DNA from: Streptomyces filamentosus
Lineage (GTDB): Bacteria; Actinomycetota; Actinomycetes; Streptomycetales; Streptomycetaceae
Assembly: GCF_014654895.1 (NCBI RefSeq)
Contig: NZ_BNBE01000001.1
Location: 1,178,001-1,242,000, forward strand
Reading direction: 5' to 3'
DNA length: 64,000 nt
Made by a program: the position numbers and the translations under genes. Positions 1 to 11,616 of the stretch are shown here, piece after piece (position 1 is the stretch's first letter; each line of letters starts with the position of its first letter). The notes beneath the pieces were generated by a model. The model was not told where the DNA came from. It did no database searches and worked only from the letters and a program-made list of their open reading frames with translations.

Positions 1-1214
1 GCCTGGTACATGGCGACGTCGGCGCGGCGCAGCAGGCCCTCGGCGTCGCCTGCGTGATCGGGGTAGACGGCGACGCCGGCACTGGCCTCCAGGACGAGGG
101 TGAGCCCGTCGAGGTCGAGCGGGGAGGAGAGCTCGGCGACGAGGTGGCGGGCGACCCGCTGGGCGCTGGTGGTGGAGTCGGCGACGGGCAGCAGGACGGC
201 GAACTCGTCGCCGCCGAGCCGGGCGACCTCGGCGCCGCGGGGCAGGGCGAGGCGGAGCCGGTCGGCGATCTGGAGGAGGAGCCGGTCGCCTGCGAGGTGG
301 CCGAGGGTGTCGTTGACCGAGCGGAAGCGGTCCAGGTCGATGAGGACGAGGGCGGAGCGGGCCTGCTCGTCCCCGGCCTCCTCCAGCGCGGTCCAGGTGC
401 GCTCCAGGAGCCACTGGCGGTTGGGGAGGCCGGTGAGCGGGTCGCGGAGCTGCTCCTCGGCGCGGGCGCGGGCGATCCAGAGGGTGGAGTCGAGGGCGAT
501 GAGCGGGATCGCGAAGAGCGGCAGGAGGACCGGGAAGGCGGCGGCGACGACGCAGATCAGCGGGGCGATGCCGAGCAGGGCGACGGCGACGAGCCCCTGC
601 CGGAGGAGGGCGGTGCGGGCGACGGTGGGCAGGCCGCGGCCGGACGGGGCGAGCGTGTACCACAGCAGGAGGCGGGTGGCGAGGAGGTAGGCCCCGGCCG
701 CGAGGACGATCTCCGGGACGTCGGCGAGCGTCCAGTCGAGGGGGTGCCAGGGGGTGTCGACGCCGGGGACGTCGCCGAAGACGGCGAGGACGAGGGCGGC
801 GGCGGCCACGCCGAGGATGTCGGCGGCGCCGTGCAGCAGGCCCTGCCGCCAGCGGTGCCGCCGGGCGGCGCTGACGAGGACGACGACGGTGAGCGAGACG
901 AGGCCGGCGGGCACCCAGCCGTACAGCAGGAGGACGGCGAGGGTGAGGGCGGCTCCGGAGCCGGTGCCGCCCCACCAGCGCTCGCGGCCGAGGGCCACGA
1001 GGTGGCCGACGATGAGGCCGGTGAGGAGGGCGAGGGACCAGCCCGCGATCCCTCCGGGGAAGAGCGGGTGGCCGGTGCTCAGGGCCCGCTGGAGCCCGGT
1101 GACGAGCACGGCGGCGGCGGTGCCCACCACGGCGGCCGGCAGGCCGGTGAAGCCCGCGGGGAACGCCCGGCCTCTCGGCCGGGCCACCCGGGCGGCACTC
1201 TCGGTCGGTTCCAT
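1..1214 (-). CDS. rmdB: Membrane GGDEF-domain protein, RmdB-like (3' part lies outside the window)
   Basis: This is the first 404 codons of a cyclic-di-GMP enzyme. The N-terminal two thirds are a run of hydrophobic membrane segments. A GGDEF domain follows, with the intact motif LGGDEF at about residues 333-338 (bases 201-215) and the helper sequence LIDLDRFRSVND upstream. The window ends near DVAMYQ, where an EAL phosphodiesterase domain normally follows. The usual RxxD inhibitory site is absent (LPRG stands in its place). ATG at 1214 has GAGGG about 8 bases upstream. Its place directly downstream of ligA matches, from memory, S. coelicolor RmdB, a GGDEF-EAL phosphodiesterase controlling development. 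The EAL domain cannot be seen here, so the symbol is an inference. Confidence 0.85.
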   Translation of the reverse strand, partial: MEPTESAARVARPRGRAFPAGFTGLPAAVVGTAAAVLVTGLQRALSTGHPLFPGGIAGWSLALLTGLIVGHLVALGRERWWGGTGSGAALTLAVLLLYGWVPAGLVSLTVVVLVSAARRHRWRQGLLHGAADILGVAAAALVLAVFGDVPGVDTPWHPLDWTLADVPEIVLAAGAYLLATRLLLWYTLAPSGRGLPTVARTALLRQGLVAVALLGIAPLICVVAAAFPVLLPLFAIPLIALDSTLWIARARAEEQLRDPLTGLPNRQWLLERTWTALEEAGDEQARSALVLIDLDRFRSVNDTLGHLAGDRLLLQIADRLRLALPRGAEVARLGGDEFAVLLPVADSTTSAQRVARHLVAELSSPLDLDGLTLVLEASAGVAVYPDHAGDAEGLLRRADVAMYQ

Positions 1215-1538
1215 TCCCGTCCCTCTCGCAGGCGGCGGTGCCGTCGCTGTCCGATGGGCCGCGGCGAGGCGGCCGTGGTGGCGCCCGGCCGTCCGTCGCG
1301 CGTCCCGCCGGCCTCGGGGCGGGGACGCGTGGCGCAGGGCCGTCCGTCCTGGCGCACGGCCGCGCAGAGCCCTCGCGCGGCGGTGCGGGACGAGACGCAC
1401 GGTCACCACACTAGGCCGCGGAGGGCTCCGAAGGGCAGCGCTCTCCCTCTCTTGCCCGAATGCGGCCTGGCCACCCGTAACGATCTGGTATGCGCCGAAC
1501 GGGTGACCTTCCGGGGTCGGGAGGGAGGGCGCCGGGGG
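1215..1538 (-). promoter_or_regulatory. ligA-rmdB intergenic region with candidate promoter
   Basis: These 324 bases have no convincing gene. On the minus strand a TAGTGT box (1408-1413) could be a -10 element for the GGDEF gene, with TGCCCT 18 bases upstream as a weak -35. It would give a leader of about 190 bases. No strong terminator hairpin for ligA is visible. The assignment rests on motif resemblance only. Confidence 0.3.
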
Positions 1539-4771
<3,233 letters not shown>

Positions 4772-4776
4772 GGCTC

Positions 4777-5466
4777 CTACCGCCCCGGACGGACCGTCAG
4801 GTCGTTGACCTCGGCGTCGCGCGGCAGATCCAGGGCCATCACGATCGTCGTCGCCACGGACTCGGGGTCGATCCACTTCGCCGGGTCGTACTCCTTGCCC
4901 TCCTGCTGGTGCACCTTGGCCTGCATGGGGCTGGCGGTGCGGCCGGGGTAGACGGAGGTGACCCGGACGCCGTTGCCGTGCTCCTCGTGGCGCAGGGAGT
5001 CGGCGAGCGCCTTCAGGCCGTGCTTGGAGGCGGCGTACGCGCCCCACTCGGCGTGCGCGTTCAGTCCGGCGCCGGAGTTCACGAAGAGGACGTGGCCCTG
5101 GGAGAGGCGGAGCTGGGGCAGGAAGTGCCGGGTCAGCTCGGCGGGCGCGACCAGGTTGACGTTCAGCTGGTGGTGCCACGCCTTGGGGGTGAGCTCGCCG
5201 ACGCCGCCGAGGTCGACGACGCCGGCGACGTGCAGCAGCGAGTCGACCCGGTCCGGCAGGGTCTGGTGCGAGAAGGCCCAGGAGAGCCGGTCCGGGTCCG
5301 CGAGGTCCCCGACGAGGGTGCGGGCGCCGGGGAACGCGGCGGCCAGCTCCTTGGCGCGGCCCGCGTCGCGCGCGTGCAGCACGAGTTCGTCCCCGCGCGC
5401 GTGCAGCCGCCGCGCGACGGCGGCGCCGATGCCGGAACCGGCGCCGGTGATCACATGAGTAGCCAT
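4777..5466 (-). CDS. Short-chain dehydrogenase/reductase (SDR family)
   Basis: A classical SDR of about 229 residues. It has the nucleotide-binding loop TGAGSGIG at the N-terminus, a catalytic Ser in VNSGAG and the YAASK catalytic Tyr/Lys pair. A DxADP-like turn suggests NADP(H) use, but the substrate is unknown. Two ATG codons are in frame, at 5475 and 5466. The second is chosen because it gives the typical MATHVITGAG N-terminus, and the first stays possible. It is followed after 5 bases by the methionine synthase-like gene and preceded closely by the LOG-family gene. Confidence 0.88.
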   Translation of the reverse strand: MATHVITGAGSGIGAAVARRLHARGDELVLHARDAGRAKELAAAFPGARTLVGDLADPDRLSWAFSHQTLPDRVDSLLHVAGVVDLGGVGELTPKAWHHQLNVNLVAPAELTRHFLPQLRLSQGHVLFVNSGAGLNAHAEWGAYAASKHGLKALADSLRHEEHGNGVRVTSVYPGRTASPMQAKVHQQEGKEYDPAKWIDPESVATTIVMALDLPRDAEVNDLTVRPGR

Positions 5467-5482
5467 GGTCACCATGGTCCCA

Positions 5483-6022
5483 TCAGCGGGCGGCGATCTC
5501 GCTCTCCAGGTACGTGAGGGCGGTGCGGCCGTCCTCGGCGAAGAAGGCGAGGTCGGCGAGGGGGCGGGGGAGGAAGCCCTCGTCCTCCATGCGCTGGAAC
5601 TGGGTCCTGAGGCCGTCGTAGAAGCCGGCGGTGTTGAGGACGACGACGGGCTTGGTGTGCTTGGCGTGCTTCTTCAGTTCCAGGATCTCGGTGGCCTCGT
5701 CGAGGGTGCCGGTGCCGCCGACCATGACGACGATCGCGTCGGACTTGGCGAGGAGGAGCGCCTTCCGTTCGGCGAGGTCCTCGGTGATCGTCATCTCGTC
5801 GGCGTCCGGGCGGGCCTTGGCGGCGAGGAAGTCGACGGAGACGCCGACGAGACGGCCGCCGGCCTCCTGGACGCCGTCCGCGACGACCTTCATCAGGCCG
5901 GTGTCGGAGCCGCCCCAGACGAGGGTGTGGCCGGCCTTGCCGAGGAGGCCGGCGAACTCGCGGGCGGGGGCGGTGTAGCGCTCGTCGAGGTCGGCGGCGG
6001 AGAGGAAGACGCAGATGTTCAT
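5483..6022 (-). CDS. LOG-family Rossmann-fold protein (putative nucleoside monophosphate phosphoribohydrolase)
   Basis: A 179-residue protein of the TIGR00730/LOG family, whose plant relatives release cytokinin bases from riboside monophosphates. It has the WGGSDTGLM glycine block near residue 37 and the phosphate-binding loop VGGTGTLDEATEI. The family motif is normally PGGxGTxxE; here Val replaces the leading Pro. ATG at 6022 gives a standard N-terminus (MNICVFLSA). The role in Streptomyces is not known; cytokinin-like adenine salvage is inferred from family only. It lies 16 bases upstream of the dehydrogenase and probably shares its transcript. Confidence 0.85.
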   Translation of the reverse strand: MNICVFLSAADLDERYTAPAREFAGLLGKAGHTLVWGGSDTGLMKVVADGVQEAGGRLVGVSVDFLAAKARPDADEMTITEDLAERKALLLAKSDAIVVMVGGTGTLDEATEILELKKHAKHTKPVVVLNTAGFYDGLRTQFQRMEDEGFLPRPLADLAFFAEDGRTALTYLESEIAAR

Positions 6023-6152
6023 GCCGCCACCGTAGGGCACGGGGCTTCGGGTCAGGGCCTTGCGTACGGCTCTGACCTGCGGCTTCCAAGATTCTTCGGG
6101 AAATCTCGGGCGGCGCCGATGAGTTCCGGCGGGCGGGCCGGTCTGCCCTGCC

Positions 6153-6755
6153 ATGGACGAGGTGAAGACGGTCGTGTCCCGGGACGGGACGCCGATCGCG
6201 TACGCGCGGTACGGGGCGGGCGCCGGGGACGGGCCCGCGGTGGTGCTGGTGAGCGGGGTGCGGGGGACGGGTGCGGGCGAGCTGCCGCTCGCCCGGCTGC
6301 TGGCCCGGAGCTGTCCCGTGTTCGTGTACGACCGCCGGGGGCACGGCGGGAGCGGCGAGGCGGGGCCGTACGCGGTGGAGCGGGAGTTCGAGGACCTGGC
6401 GGCGGTGCTGGCGGCTGCGGGGCCCGGGGCGGCGGTGCACGGCAGCGGGACGGGCGGCGCGCTGGCGCTGGCGGCCGCGGCGGCGGGGGTGCCGGTGGGG
6501 GCGGTGTCGGTGTTCGAGCCGCCGTACGACGTGGCGCTGGGGCCCTTCCCCGAGGTCCACGCGCGCGTGCTGGTGGTCGACGGGGGCGCGAGCCCGGCGC
6601 CGGTGCGGCGGGCGGCCCGGGAGCTGTCGGCGCTGCTGCCCCGGGCCCGGCACCGGACGCTGACGGGCCAGACCCACGAGGTGGCGCCCCATGTGCTGGC
6701 GCCGGTCCTCGCGGAGTTCGTGGCGGAGGTCGCGGACTCCGCCGACCTGGTCTGA
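6153..6755 (+). CDS. Shortened alpha/beta-hydrolase-fold protein lacking the nucleophile
   Basis: A 200-residue alpha/beta-hydrolase relative. The oxyanion region YDRRGHGGSG and the C-terminal histidine block GQTHEVAPHVLAP are intact. At the nucleophile elbow the sequence reads HGSGTGGALAL, so the position usually held by Ser is Gly99 and the only Ser lies one residue early. The chain is also about 70-80 residues shorter than relatives: it passes straight from FEPPYDV to VLVVDGG, the place of the lid domain. It may be a non-catalytic binding protein. It converges with mnmA, 16 bases between stops. The ribosome site is weak. Confidence 0.8.
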   Translation: MDEVKTVVSRDGTPIAYARYGAGAGDGPAVVLVSGVRGTGAGELPLARLLARSCPVFVYDRRGHGGSGEAGPYAVEREFEDLAAVLAAAGPGAAVHGSGTGGALALAAAAAGVPVGAVSVFEPPYDVALGPFPEVHARVLVVDGGASPAPVRRAARELSALLPRARHRTLTGQTHEVAPHVLAPVLAEFVAEVADSADLV

Positions 6756-6771
6756 CGCGGTACCGCCCCTG

Positions 6772-7896
6772 CTACGCGGGGGCGGTCGCCGTGCGGCGCA
6801 CGGTCGTCGCGATGGTGGCCGAGCCGACCACGCGGGTGCCGTCGTAGAGGACGATCGCCTGGCCGGGGGCGACGCCGCGGACGGGCTCGTCGAAGGTGAC
6901 GCGGAGCTCGCCGTCCTCCAGGGCCGCGCTCACCTCGGTCTCGCCGCCGTGGGCGCGGAGCTGGGCGGTGTAGCGGCCGGGGCCGGCGGGGGCGGTGCCG
7001 CACCAGCGGGGCTTGATCGCGGTGAGGGCGGTGACGTCGAGGGACTCGGCGGGGCCGACGGTGACGGTGTTATTCACGGGCGAGATGTCGAGGACGTAGC
7101 GGGGCTTGCCGTCGGCGGCCGGGTGGCCGATGCGCAGGCCCTTGCGCTGGCCGATGGTGAAGCCGTACGCGCCCTCGTGGGTGCCGAGCTTGGCGCCCGT
7201 CTCGTCGACGATGTCGCCCTCCGCCCTGCCCAGGCGGGTGGCGAGGAAGCCCTGGGTGTCGCCGTCCGCGATGAAGCAGATGTCGTGGCTGTCGGGCTTC
7301 TTGGCGACGGCGAGGCCGCGGCGCTCGGCCTCGGCCCGGATCTCGTCCTTGGTGGTGAGGGTGTCGCCGAGCGGGAACATGGCGTGGGCGAGCTGCTGCT
7401 CGTCGAGGACGCCGAGGACGTAGGACTGGTCCTTCGCCATGTCGGAGGCGCGGTGCAGCTCGCGGGTGCCGTCCTCGTTCAGGACGACGGTGGCGTAGTG
7501 GCCGGTGCAGACGGCGTCGAAGCCGAGGGCGAGCGCCTTGTCCAGCAGCGCGGCGAACTTGATCTTCTCGTTGCAGCGCAGGCAGGGGTTGGGGGTGCGG
7601 CCGGCCTCGTACTCCGCGACGAAGTCGTCGACGACGTCGGCGCGGAAGCGTTCGGCGAGGTCCCACACGTAGAAGGGGATGCCGATGACGTCGGCGGCCC
7701 GGCGCGCGTCGCGGGAGTCCTCGATGGTGCAGCAGCCGCGGGCTCCGGTGCGGAAGGACTGCGGGTTCGCGGAGAGCGCGAGGTGCACGCCGGTGACGTC
7801 GTGCCCGGCCTCGACGGCTCGGGCGGCGGCGACGGCGGAGTCCACCCCGCCGGACATGGCGGCGAGGACGCGGAGGGGGCGCGGAGTCTGAGTCAT
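6772..7896 (-). CDS. mnmA: tRNA-specific 2-thiouridylase MnmA
   Basis: A 374-residue ATP-dependent enzyme that puts sulfur on U34 of Lys, Glu and Gln tRNAs. The PP-loop [13 protein letters not shown] is at the N-terminus. The two catalytic cysteines are in [12 protein letters not shown] and [11 protein letters not shown], and the central GQRKGLRIG segment and C-terminal beta barrel are present. ATG at 7896 fits the conserved start. It diverges from the amidase gene, and a cysteine desulfurase that could feed it sulfur lies 0.7 kb further on; that pairing is recurrent in actinomycetes. Confidence 0.96.
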   Translation of the reverse strand: MTQTPRPLRVLAAMSGGVDSAVAAARAVEAGHDVTGVHLALSANPQSFRTGARGCCTIEDSRDARRAADVIGIPFYVWDLAERFRADVVDDFVAEYEAGRTPNPCLRCNEKIKFAALLDKALALGFDAVCTGHYATVVLNEDGTRELHRASDMAKDQSYVLGVLDEQQLAHAMFPLGDTLTTKDEIRAEAERRGLAVAKKPDSHDICFIADGDTQGFLATRLGRAEGDIVDETGAKLGTHEGAYGFTIGQRKGLRIGHPAADGKPRYVLDISPVNNTVTVGPAESLDVTALTAIKPRWCGTAPAGPGRYTAQLRAHGGETEVSAALEDGELRVTFDEPVRGVAPGQAIVLYDGTRVVGSATIATTVRRTATAPA

Positions 7897-7958
7897 AGCC
7901 CTACCAGGGTACGGGGCGGCCGGGAACCGTACGGCCGAGGCCGAGCGTTCTGGGGGGC

Positions 7959-8639
7959 ATGGGGAGCGAGAACGGGAAGAAGCGGGGGGTCGGCCGGCGC
8001 GCCGTGCTGATCGGCGGCGGTGCGGCCGTCGTGGGCACGGGCGTGCTGGCGCGCGAGGAGCTGGCGCGGGCCTGGTGGCGGCTGCCGTGGAAGGAGAAGC
8101 CGCGGGTGGACGGGGAGCTGGACTACCGGGCGGCCGCGTGGACGGCGGCGCACCAGGCGAACTCGCGCCGGGCGGACCGGCCGGACGACTACCGCATCGA
8201 CCGGGTGGTGATCCACGTGGTGCAGGGCAGCTACGCCACCGCGCTGAAGGTCTTCAAGAACCCGCTGCACGAGGCCGCCACGCACTACGTGGTCGGCAAG
8301 GACGGGCGGGTGGCGCAGATGGTGCGGGAGCTCGACGTGGCCTACCACGCGGGGAACCGGGACATGAACGAGCGGAGCATCGGCATCGAGCACGAGGGGT
8401 TCGTGGACCGGCCGCAGGACTTCACGAAGGCCATGTACGAGGCGTCGGCGCGGCTGACGGCGGACATCTGCCGGCGGTACGGGATACCGGCCGACCGGGA
8501 GCACATCATCGAGCACGCGGAGGTCGAGGGCACCGACCACACCGACCCCGGCCCGCACTGGGACTGGGACCGGTACCTGGGGCTGGTGCGCAGGGAGCTG
8601 ACGAAGGCCGCCCCTCCGACGGAGGCGCGGCCTAGCTGA
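7959..8639 (+). CDS. N-acetylmuramoyl-L-alanine amidase (Amidase_2 / PGRP fold), exported
   Basis: A 226-residue zinc amidase predicted to cut the lactyl-peptide bond of peptidoglycan. The N-terminus has a twin-arginine pair ([10 protein letters not shown]) before a hydrophobic stretch, so Tat export or a membrane anchor is likely. The amidase fold shows the metal histidines in VIHVVQGS and AYHAGNRD, the SIGIEHEGF strand and the C-terminal [12 protein letters not shown] block. Its stop codon lies inside the 3' end of the convergent cysteine desulfurase gene, giving an 8-base overlap (8632-8639). Confidence 0.92.
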   Translation: MGSENGKKRGVGRRAVLIGGGAAVVGTGVLAREELARAWWRLPWKEKPRVDGELDYRAAAWTAAHQANSRRADRPDDYRIDRVVIHVVQGSYATALKVFKNPLHEAATHYVVGKDGRVAQMVRELDVAYHAGNRDMNERSIGIEHEGFVDRPQDFTKAMYEASARLTADICRRYGIPADREHIIEHAEVEGTDHTDPGPHWDWDRYLGLVRRELTKAAPPTEARPS

Positions 8640-9795
8640 GGCCGGCGGTCCTGGCGCGTTCCACGGCCGGGCCGATGGCCTCGGCGACGGCCTTCACGTC
8701 GTCCTCGGTGGAGGTGTGGCCGAGGGAGAAGCGGAGGGTGCCGCGGGCCAGGTCGGGGTCGGTGCCGGTGGCGAGCAGGACGTGGCTGGGCTGGGCGATG
8801 CCTGCGGTGCAGGCGGAGCCGGTGGAGCAGGCGATGCCGGCGGCGTCGAGGAGGAGGAGCAGGGAGTCGCCCTCGCAGCCGGGGAAGGTGAAGTGGGCGT
8901 TGGCGGGGAGCCGGCCGTCCGGGTCGCCGCCGAGGACCGCGTCGGGGACGGCGGTGCGGACGGCGGTGACGAGGGCGTCGCGCAGGGCGCCGATCTCGCG
9001 GGCGAAGGTCTCCTGCCCGGCGGTGGCGAGGCGGGCGGCGACGGCGAAGGCGGCGACGGCGGGGACGTCGAGGGTGCCGGAGCGGACGTGCCGCTCCTGC
9101 CCGCCGCCGTGCAGGACGGGGACGGGGGTGTGCTCGCGGCCGAGGAGCAGGGCGCCGATGCCGTAGGGGCCGCCGATCTTGTGGCCGGAGACGGTCATGG
9201 CGGCGAGCCCGGAGGCGGCGAAGTCGACGGGGAGCTGGCCGACGGCCTGGACGGCGTCGGCGTGCAGCGGGACGCCGAACTCGGCGGCGGCGTCGGCGAG
9301 CGCGCGGACCGGCATGACGGTGCCGATCTCGTTGTTGGCCCACATCACGGTCGCGAGCGCGACGGACTCCGGGTCGCGGGCGATGGCCTCGCGCAGCGCC
9401 TCGGGGTGGACCCGGCCGTACGCGTCGACGGGCAGGTACTCGACCTCGGCGCCCTCGTGGCCGGCGAGCCAGTCGACGGCGTCGAGGACGGCGTGGTGTT
9501 CGACGGGGCTGGCGAGGACGCGGGTGCGGCGCGGGTCGGCGGCGCGGCGGGACCAGTAGAGGCCCTTCACCGCGAGGTTGTCGGCCTCGGTGCCGCCGGA
9601 GGTGAGGACCACCTCGCTGGGGCGGGCGCCGAGCGCGGCGGCGAGGGCTTCGCGGCCCTCCTCGACGGTCCGCCGGGCGCGGCGCCCCGCGGCGTGCAGG
9701 GAGGAGGCGTTGCCCGTGACGGCGAGGTGGGCGGTCATCGCCTCGATCGCCTCGGGCAGCATGGGCGTGGTCGCGGCGTGGTCGAGGTAAGCCAT
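8632..9795 (-). CDS. Cysteine desulfurase (NifS/IscS-like, PLP enzyme)
   Basis: A 387-residue fold-type I PLP enzyme that takes sulfur from cysteine. Evidence: YLDHAATTP at the N-terminus, [11 protein letters not shown], the His stacked on PLP in [10 protein letters not shown], the PLP lysine in [10 protein letters not shown], and the active-site cysteine loop [10 protein letters not shown], which is the short-loop IscS-like type. ATG at 9795 is the only good start. It lies in the same direction as mnmA, separated by the oppositely oriented amidase, and is the likely sulfur source for MnmA. Confidence 0.95.
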   Translation of the reverse strand: MAYLDHAATTPMLPEAIEAMTAHLAVTGNASSLHAAGRRARRTVEEGREALAAALGARPSEVVLTSGGTEADNLAVKGLYWSRRAADPRRTRVLASPVEHHAVLDAVDWLAGHEGAEVEYLPVDAYGRVHPEALREAIARDPESVALATVMWANNEIGTVMPVRALADAAAEFGVPLHADAVQAVGQLPVDFAASGLAAMTVSGHKIGGPYGIGALLLGREHTPVPVLHGGGQERHVRSGTLDVPAVAAFAVAARLATAGQETFAREIGALRDALVTAVRTAVPDAVLGGDPDGRLPANAHFTFPGCEGDSLLLLLDAAGIACSTGSACTAGIAQPSHVLLATGTDPDLARGTLRFSLGHTSTEDDVKAVAEAIGPAVERARTAGLS

Positions 9796-9974
9796 GGTGG
9801 GTCGATTCTACGAGCCCGGCCGGAGCACTCTCCTACGAGCCCGGCCCGCGCCGCCCCGGACCGCGCCCCCGGGGCCGTGCGCGGGGAGGTACGCGGCCGT
9901 GCGGTACGGGCCGCGCGGCCGTGCCCCCGGGGCCGTAGCGGCTCGGTCGCGGCGTGCCCCGGGGGCGTACCGGC

Positions 9975-10838
9975 TCAGCCGCGCGGGGCGCGGGCGAGCT
10001 GGCGGGACTGGGCGACGAGGCGGTCGGCGCTGTCCCAGACCTCGGCGTCCTCCTCCAGGAAGCCGCCGGCGAGGTTGCGGGTGGTGATGGAGACCCGCAG
10101 CGGGCCGGGGGCGGGGCGGCAGCGGACGTGGGTGGTGAGCTCCACGGTCGGCGTCCAGCCCTTGAGGCCCAGCTCGAAGGAGGTCGGCGGCAGCGCGTCG
10201 ACGGCGAGGAGCAGGGAGAGCGCGTCGGGCTCGCGGCCGTCGGCGAGGCCGAACCAGGCGCGCATCTCGCCCTTGCCGGAGGGGGCGCCGATCGCCCAGC
10301 CGACGCAGGACGGGTCGAGGCGGAGGTCGAGCCGGTCGGCGATCGCGGAGGAGCCGGGGATCGCCGGGGCCGGGTTGTCGGCGGCGCTGAAGCACTGCTC
10401 GATCGGGGCGAAGGCGGGCGGCACGGCGCTGGTGCGGACGTCGTCCGGGAGGGCGCCGAGGTCGCCGTAGGAGGCGAGGACGCGGATCCGTTCGACCTCG
10501 GTGCCGTCCTCGGCGTACTGGTAGAGGGAGGCGGTGCCGGTGGAGAGGGTCCGGCCGGTGCGGACGGTCTCGGTGCGGATGACCGCGGGGCCCGGCACCG
10601 ACGGCGTGAGGTAGTGCGCCGAGATGGTGAACGGGTCGGGGTGCGGCAGGTGGTCGCCGAGGGCGCGGCCGAGCAGGGCGAGGAGGTAGCCGCCGTTGAC
10701 CGCGTGGATGATCGTCCAGCCCGCCGAGAGCTCGGCGTCGTACACCCCGGCTTCGCGGAGGGTGACGGCGGTGTCCCGGTCGAACTCGCTGAGCGCCGCG
10801 GCCTCGGCGGCGGGGCTCGTCTCGGTGCTCGTGCTCAT
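9975..10838 (-). CDS. Acyl-CoA thioesterase-like double hot-dog protein
   Basis: A 287-residue protein of the thioesterase family with two hot-dog domains (4HBT_3/TesB-like). The first domain holds the helix VNGGYLLALLGRAL followed by DPFTISAHYLTPSVPG; the second ends with VRCRPAPGPLRVSITTRN and an acidic EEDAEVWD strand. The substrate is unknown. ATG at 10838 is preceded by a short spacer to the TRIC-like channel gene, whose stop is 23 bases upstream, so both are probably co-transcribed. The 179 bases downstream (9796-9974) hold only GC-rich sequence. Confidence 0.8.
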   Translation of the reverse strand: MSTSTETSPAAEAAALSEFDRDTAVTLREAGVYDAELSAGWTIIHAVNGGYLLALLGRALGDHLPHPDPFTISAHYLTPSVPGPAVIRTETVRTGRTLSTGTASLYQYAEDGTEVERIRVLASYGDLGALPDDVRTSAVPPAFAPIEQCFSAADNPAPAIPGSSAIADRLDLRLDPSCVGWAIGAPSGKGEMRAWFGLADGREPDALSLLLAVDALPPTSFELGLKGWTPTVELTTHVRCRPAPGPLRVSITTRNLAGGFLEEDAEVWDSADRLVAQSRQLARAPRG

Positions 10839-10861
10839 GCGGTCGACGGTACAGCAGGAAA

Positions 10862-11539
10862 CTACTGAGCGGTAGCTTTTTCGGGCTCCTCGCGGGCGGT
10901 GGACCGGCGGTTCCAGGCGCGCGGCGCGCGCCAGTGGTAGCGCATCGCGAGCAGCCGCAGGAGGAAGGCGGTGAGCACGGCGGTGCCGCTGGTGTAGGCG
11001 TTCAGGACCTCGAAGCGGATGCAGAGGACGACCATGGCCGCGCCGACGATCGCGGGCACCGCGTAGAGGTCGCGGTCCCAGCGGAGCAGCGAGGGCACCT
11101 CGTTGGCCAGGACGTCGCGCAGCACGCCGCCGCCGACGGCCGTGGCGAGGCCGAGCGCCGCCGAGGAGGTGAGGCCGAGCCCGTAGTCGTACGCCTTCGT
11201 CGTCCCGGTCACGGCGAAGAGGCCGAGGCCGGCCGCGTCGAAGACGTTCACGGCGGTCTGGGTGCGCTCCACCTCGGGGTGGAGGAAGAAGACGAGGACC
11301 GTGGCGACCAGCGGCATGAGGAAGTAGCCGAGGTCGGTGAAGGCGGCCGGGGGCACGGCCCCGATGATCAGGTCGCGGAACAGACCCCCGCCGAGCGCGG
11401 TGACCTCGGCGAGCACGGCCATGCCGAAGACGTCGAAGTTCTTCCGGACGGCGAGGAGGGCGCCGGAGATGGCGAAGACGAAGATGCCGACGAGGTCGAG
11501 CGTGTGTTGGACCGAGGGGCTGAACAGATCGTGGAGCAC
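10862..11539 (-). CDS. TRIC/UPF0126-family membrane channel
   Basis: A 225-residue membrane protein with about seven helices built from two UPF0126 repeats. Each repeat has the hallmark GGG...RD turn: ALGGGLFRDLI and AVGGGVLRDVL. The second half repeats the SGALLAVRKNFD/VTGTTKAYDYG pattern. Bacterial and eukaryotic TRIC proteins are trimeric potassium-permeable channels; glycine export has also been proposed for bacterial relatives. GTG at 11539 gives the family start VLHDLFSPSVQHTLDLVG. It is separated from the upstream ABC operon by a strong hairpin, so it likely has its own promoter. Confidence 0.88.
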   Translation of the reverse strand: MLHDLFSPSVQHTLDLVGIFVFAISGALLAVRKNFDVFGMAVLAEVTALGGGLFRDLIIGAVPPAAFTDLGYFLMPLVATVLVFFLHPEVERTQTAVNVFDAAGLGLFAVTGTTKAYDYGLGLTSSAALGLATAVGGGVLRDVLANEVPSLLRWDRDLYAVPAIVGAAMVVLCIRFEVLNAYTSGTAVLTAFLLRLLAMRYHWRAPRAWNRRSTAREEPEKATAQ

Positions 11540-11561
11540 CGGCCAATTGTGCCGTGTGTCC

Positions 11562-11601
11562 GGAAGGGGCCCGGCCGCCACACGGCGGCCGGACCCCTTC
11601 C
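11562..11601 (-). terminator. Hairpin terminator after the oligopeptide ABC operon
   Basis: Arms 11562-11579 and 11584-11601 pair over 17 of 18 positions with a 4-base loop. It sits 15 bases beyond the ATPase stop codon and before the TRIC gene, and has no U-tract, as is common for Streptomyces terminators. Confidence 0.75.
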
Positions 11602-11616
11602 TGGCTTCCCGGCGTC

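Noticed and set aside
8632..8639. Overlap of two convergent genes as a sign of a frame error
   Set aside because: Both proteins have complete family C-termini and clean stops, so an 8-base convergent overlap is simply compact packing.
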